This document shows, piece after piece, positions 5,156 to 5,472 of a stretch of DNA of 5,472 nt. The translations under genes were made by a program, and so were the position numbers. The DNA is from JAIVGV01 sp035295985. Lineage in GTDB: Bacteria; Acidobacteriota; Blastocatellia; Pyrinomonadales; Pyrinomonadaceae. The notes under the pieces were generated by a model that saw nothing but the letters and a program-made list of their open reading frames with translations, did not search any database and had not been told where the DNA came from. How positions within the stretch are numbered: position 1 is the stretch's first letter; each line of letters starts with the position of its first letter. Location of the stretch: assembly GCA_035295985.1 (NCBI GenBank), contig DATHBT010000030.1, positions 1 to 5,472 of the forward strand, written 5' to 3'.

Positions 5156-5187
5156 GGCGGCGGCTTCCGGGATTCCAAGCCGCCGCC
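5156..5187 (+). repeat. Perfect 11-bp hairpin in the leader of the nitrilase-like gene
   Basis: GGCGGCGGCTT (5156-5166) and AAGCCGCCGCC (5177-5187) are exact reverse complements with a 10-base loop (CCGGGATTCC). Nine of the eleven pairs are G-C, so the RNA stem should be very stable. No T run follows, and the stem ends about 40 bases before the start codon, so it reads as a 5' leader structure rather than a terminator. It could stabilise the message or be a binding site; the GC-rich setting makes chance formation more likely than usual. Confidence 0.5.
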
Positions 5188-5226
5188 AGCCGCGCCGCCC
5201 AGTCCGCCGTTACCGGAGCCGAACCC

Positions 5227-5472
5227 GTGATCATCGCCCTGGCCTCCCCGCGCGTCACCTCATCCGTTGAGGAAGGCTTAGACAGAACCGAGCGGTTGCT
5301 GTCCGAGGCCGCGTCGCGCGGCGCTGGGATCGTCTGCTTCCCGGAAGCCTACCTGCCGGGACTGCGCGGACTGGACTTTGAAGTGCCTCACTTTGATAAG
5401 ACGCAGCAGGAGCGAGTGCTCGACGCCGCGGCGCGGATGGCGCGGAAGTACGGGCTGGCCGCCGTCCTCGGG
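5227..5472 (+). CDS. N-terminal part of a carbon-nitrogen hydrolase (nitrilase superfamily)
   Basis: An open frame of 82 codons starts at GTG 5227 and runs off the right edge. It reads MIIALASPRVTSSVEEGLDR, then a helix, then GAGIVCFPEAYLPGLRG (32-48), and ends KYGLAAVLG. This is the first third of a nitrilase-superfamily fold, whose members cleave nitriles or amides with a Glu-Lys-Cys triad; the Glu of FPEAYLPG (residue 40) is the first catalytic residue. The Lys and Cys lie beyond the window, so the subfamily (nitrilase, omega-amidase, carbamoylase and so on) cannot be told. The GTG is chosen because it falls just before the first beta strand, as usual in the family, and GGAG (5215-5218) is eight bases upstream. 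An in-frame ATG at 5119 would add 36 residues of Arg/Ala-rich sequence with no family resemblance and would read through the hairpin. Confidence 0.85.
   Translation, partial: MIIALASPRVTSSVEEGLDRTERLLSEAASRGAGIVCFPEAYLPGLRGLDFEVPHFDKTQQERVLDAAARMARKYGLAAVLG

Noticed and set aside
5119..5226. In-frame ATG at 5119 as the start of the nitrilase-like gene
   Set aside because: The added 36 residues are Arg/Ala-rich and unlike the family, the ATG has no Shine-Dalgarno sequence, and the GTG at 5227 falls just before the first beta strand with GGAG upstream.
5040..5270. 76-codon plus-strand open frame over the M20/nitrilase gap
   Set aside because: It overlaps the nitrilase-like start in a different frame, spans the hairpin, and encodes a Pro/Arg-rich string without homology signals or a ribosome site.
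1..5472. tRNA, rRNA or a known riboswitch
   Set aside because: I saw no cloverleaf, CCA end, rRNA-like conserved block or recognisable riboswitch core in any of the intergenic regions on either strand.

Overview
The window is GC-rich bacterial DNA (a 5472-base contig piece, roughly two thirds G+C by eye) with ordinary bacterial gene density and good Shine-Dalgarno sequences at several starts. It carries a heptameric short-tandem-repeat inverted repeat with units such as CAGTTGT and CCGTGGT, plus exported hydrolases. The mix would suit an Acidobacteriota-like soil or thermal bacterium (Blastocatellia/Pyrinomonadales type). That is an impression from the repeat style and protein flavour, not a proof; no rRNA or other phylogenetic marker is present.

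Layout, left to right. (1) 1-163, minus strand: the first 54 codons of a membrane-anchored protein resembling the N-terminus of PAF-acetylhydrolase/dienelactone-hydrolase-like alpha/beta hydrolases; it runs off the left edge. (2) 164-296: short gap holding a perfect 16-bp palindrome. (3) 297-2148, minus strand: a two-gene unit made of a GT4-family glycosyltransferase followed by a class I SAM-dependent methyltransferase. The two overlap by 14 nt or are 16 nt apart, depending on the methyltransferase start, so they are almost certainly co-transcribed and probably act on a cell-surface glycan or glycolipid. (4) 2149-2467: divergent intergenic region with a candidate promoter, a 15-bp palindrome, a leader hairpin and a doubtful 26-codon ORF. 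(5) 2468-3223, plus strand: protein-L-isoaspartate O-methyltransferase (pcm) with a lipoprotein signal peptide. (6) 3224-3362: convergent gap filled by a long inverted repeat built from heptamers. (7) 3363-4958, minus strand: a secreted M20-family amidohydrolase related to AbgB. (8) 4959-5226: divergent gap with an AT-rich island and an 11-bp perfect hairpin. (9) 5227-5472, plus strand: the start of a carbon-nitrogen hydrolase (nitrilase superfamily), cut by the right edge.

Apart from the glycosyltransferase/methyltransferase pair, the genes look like independent transcription units with no obvious shared pathway. No phage, transposase, CRISPR, toxin-antitoxin or defence module was found, and I do not see a convincing undescribed multi-gene system. 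The points most worth a second look are the lipoprotein form of the isoaspartyl methyltransferase, the heptameric inverted repeat between the convergent genes, the Cys-to-Glu change in the metal-site motif of the M20 enzyme, and structured leaders ahead of pcm and the nitrilase-like gene.
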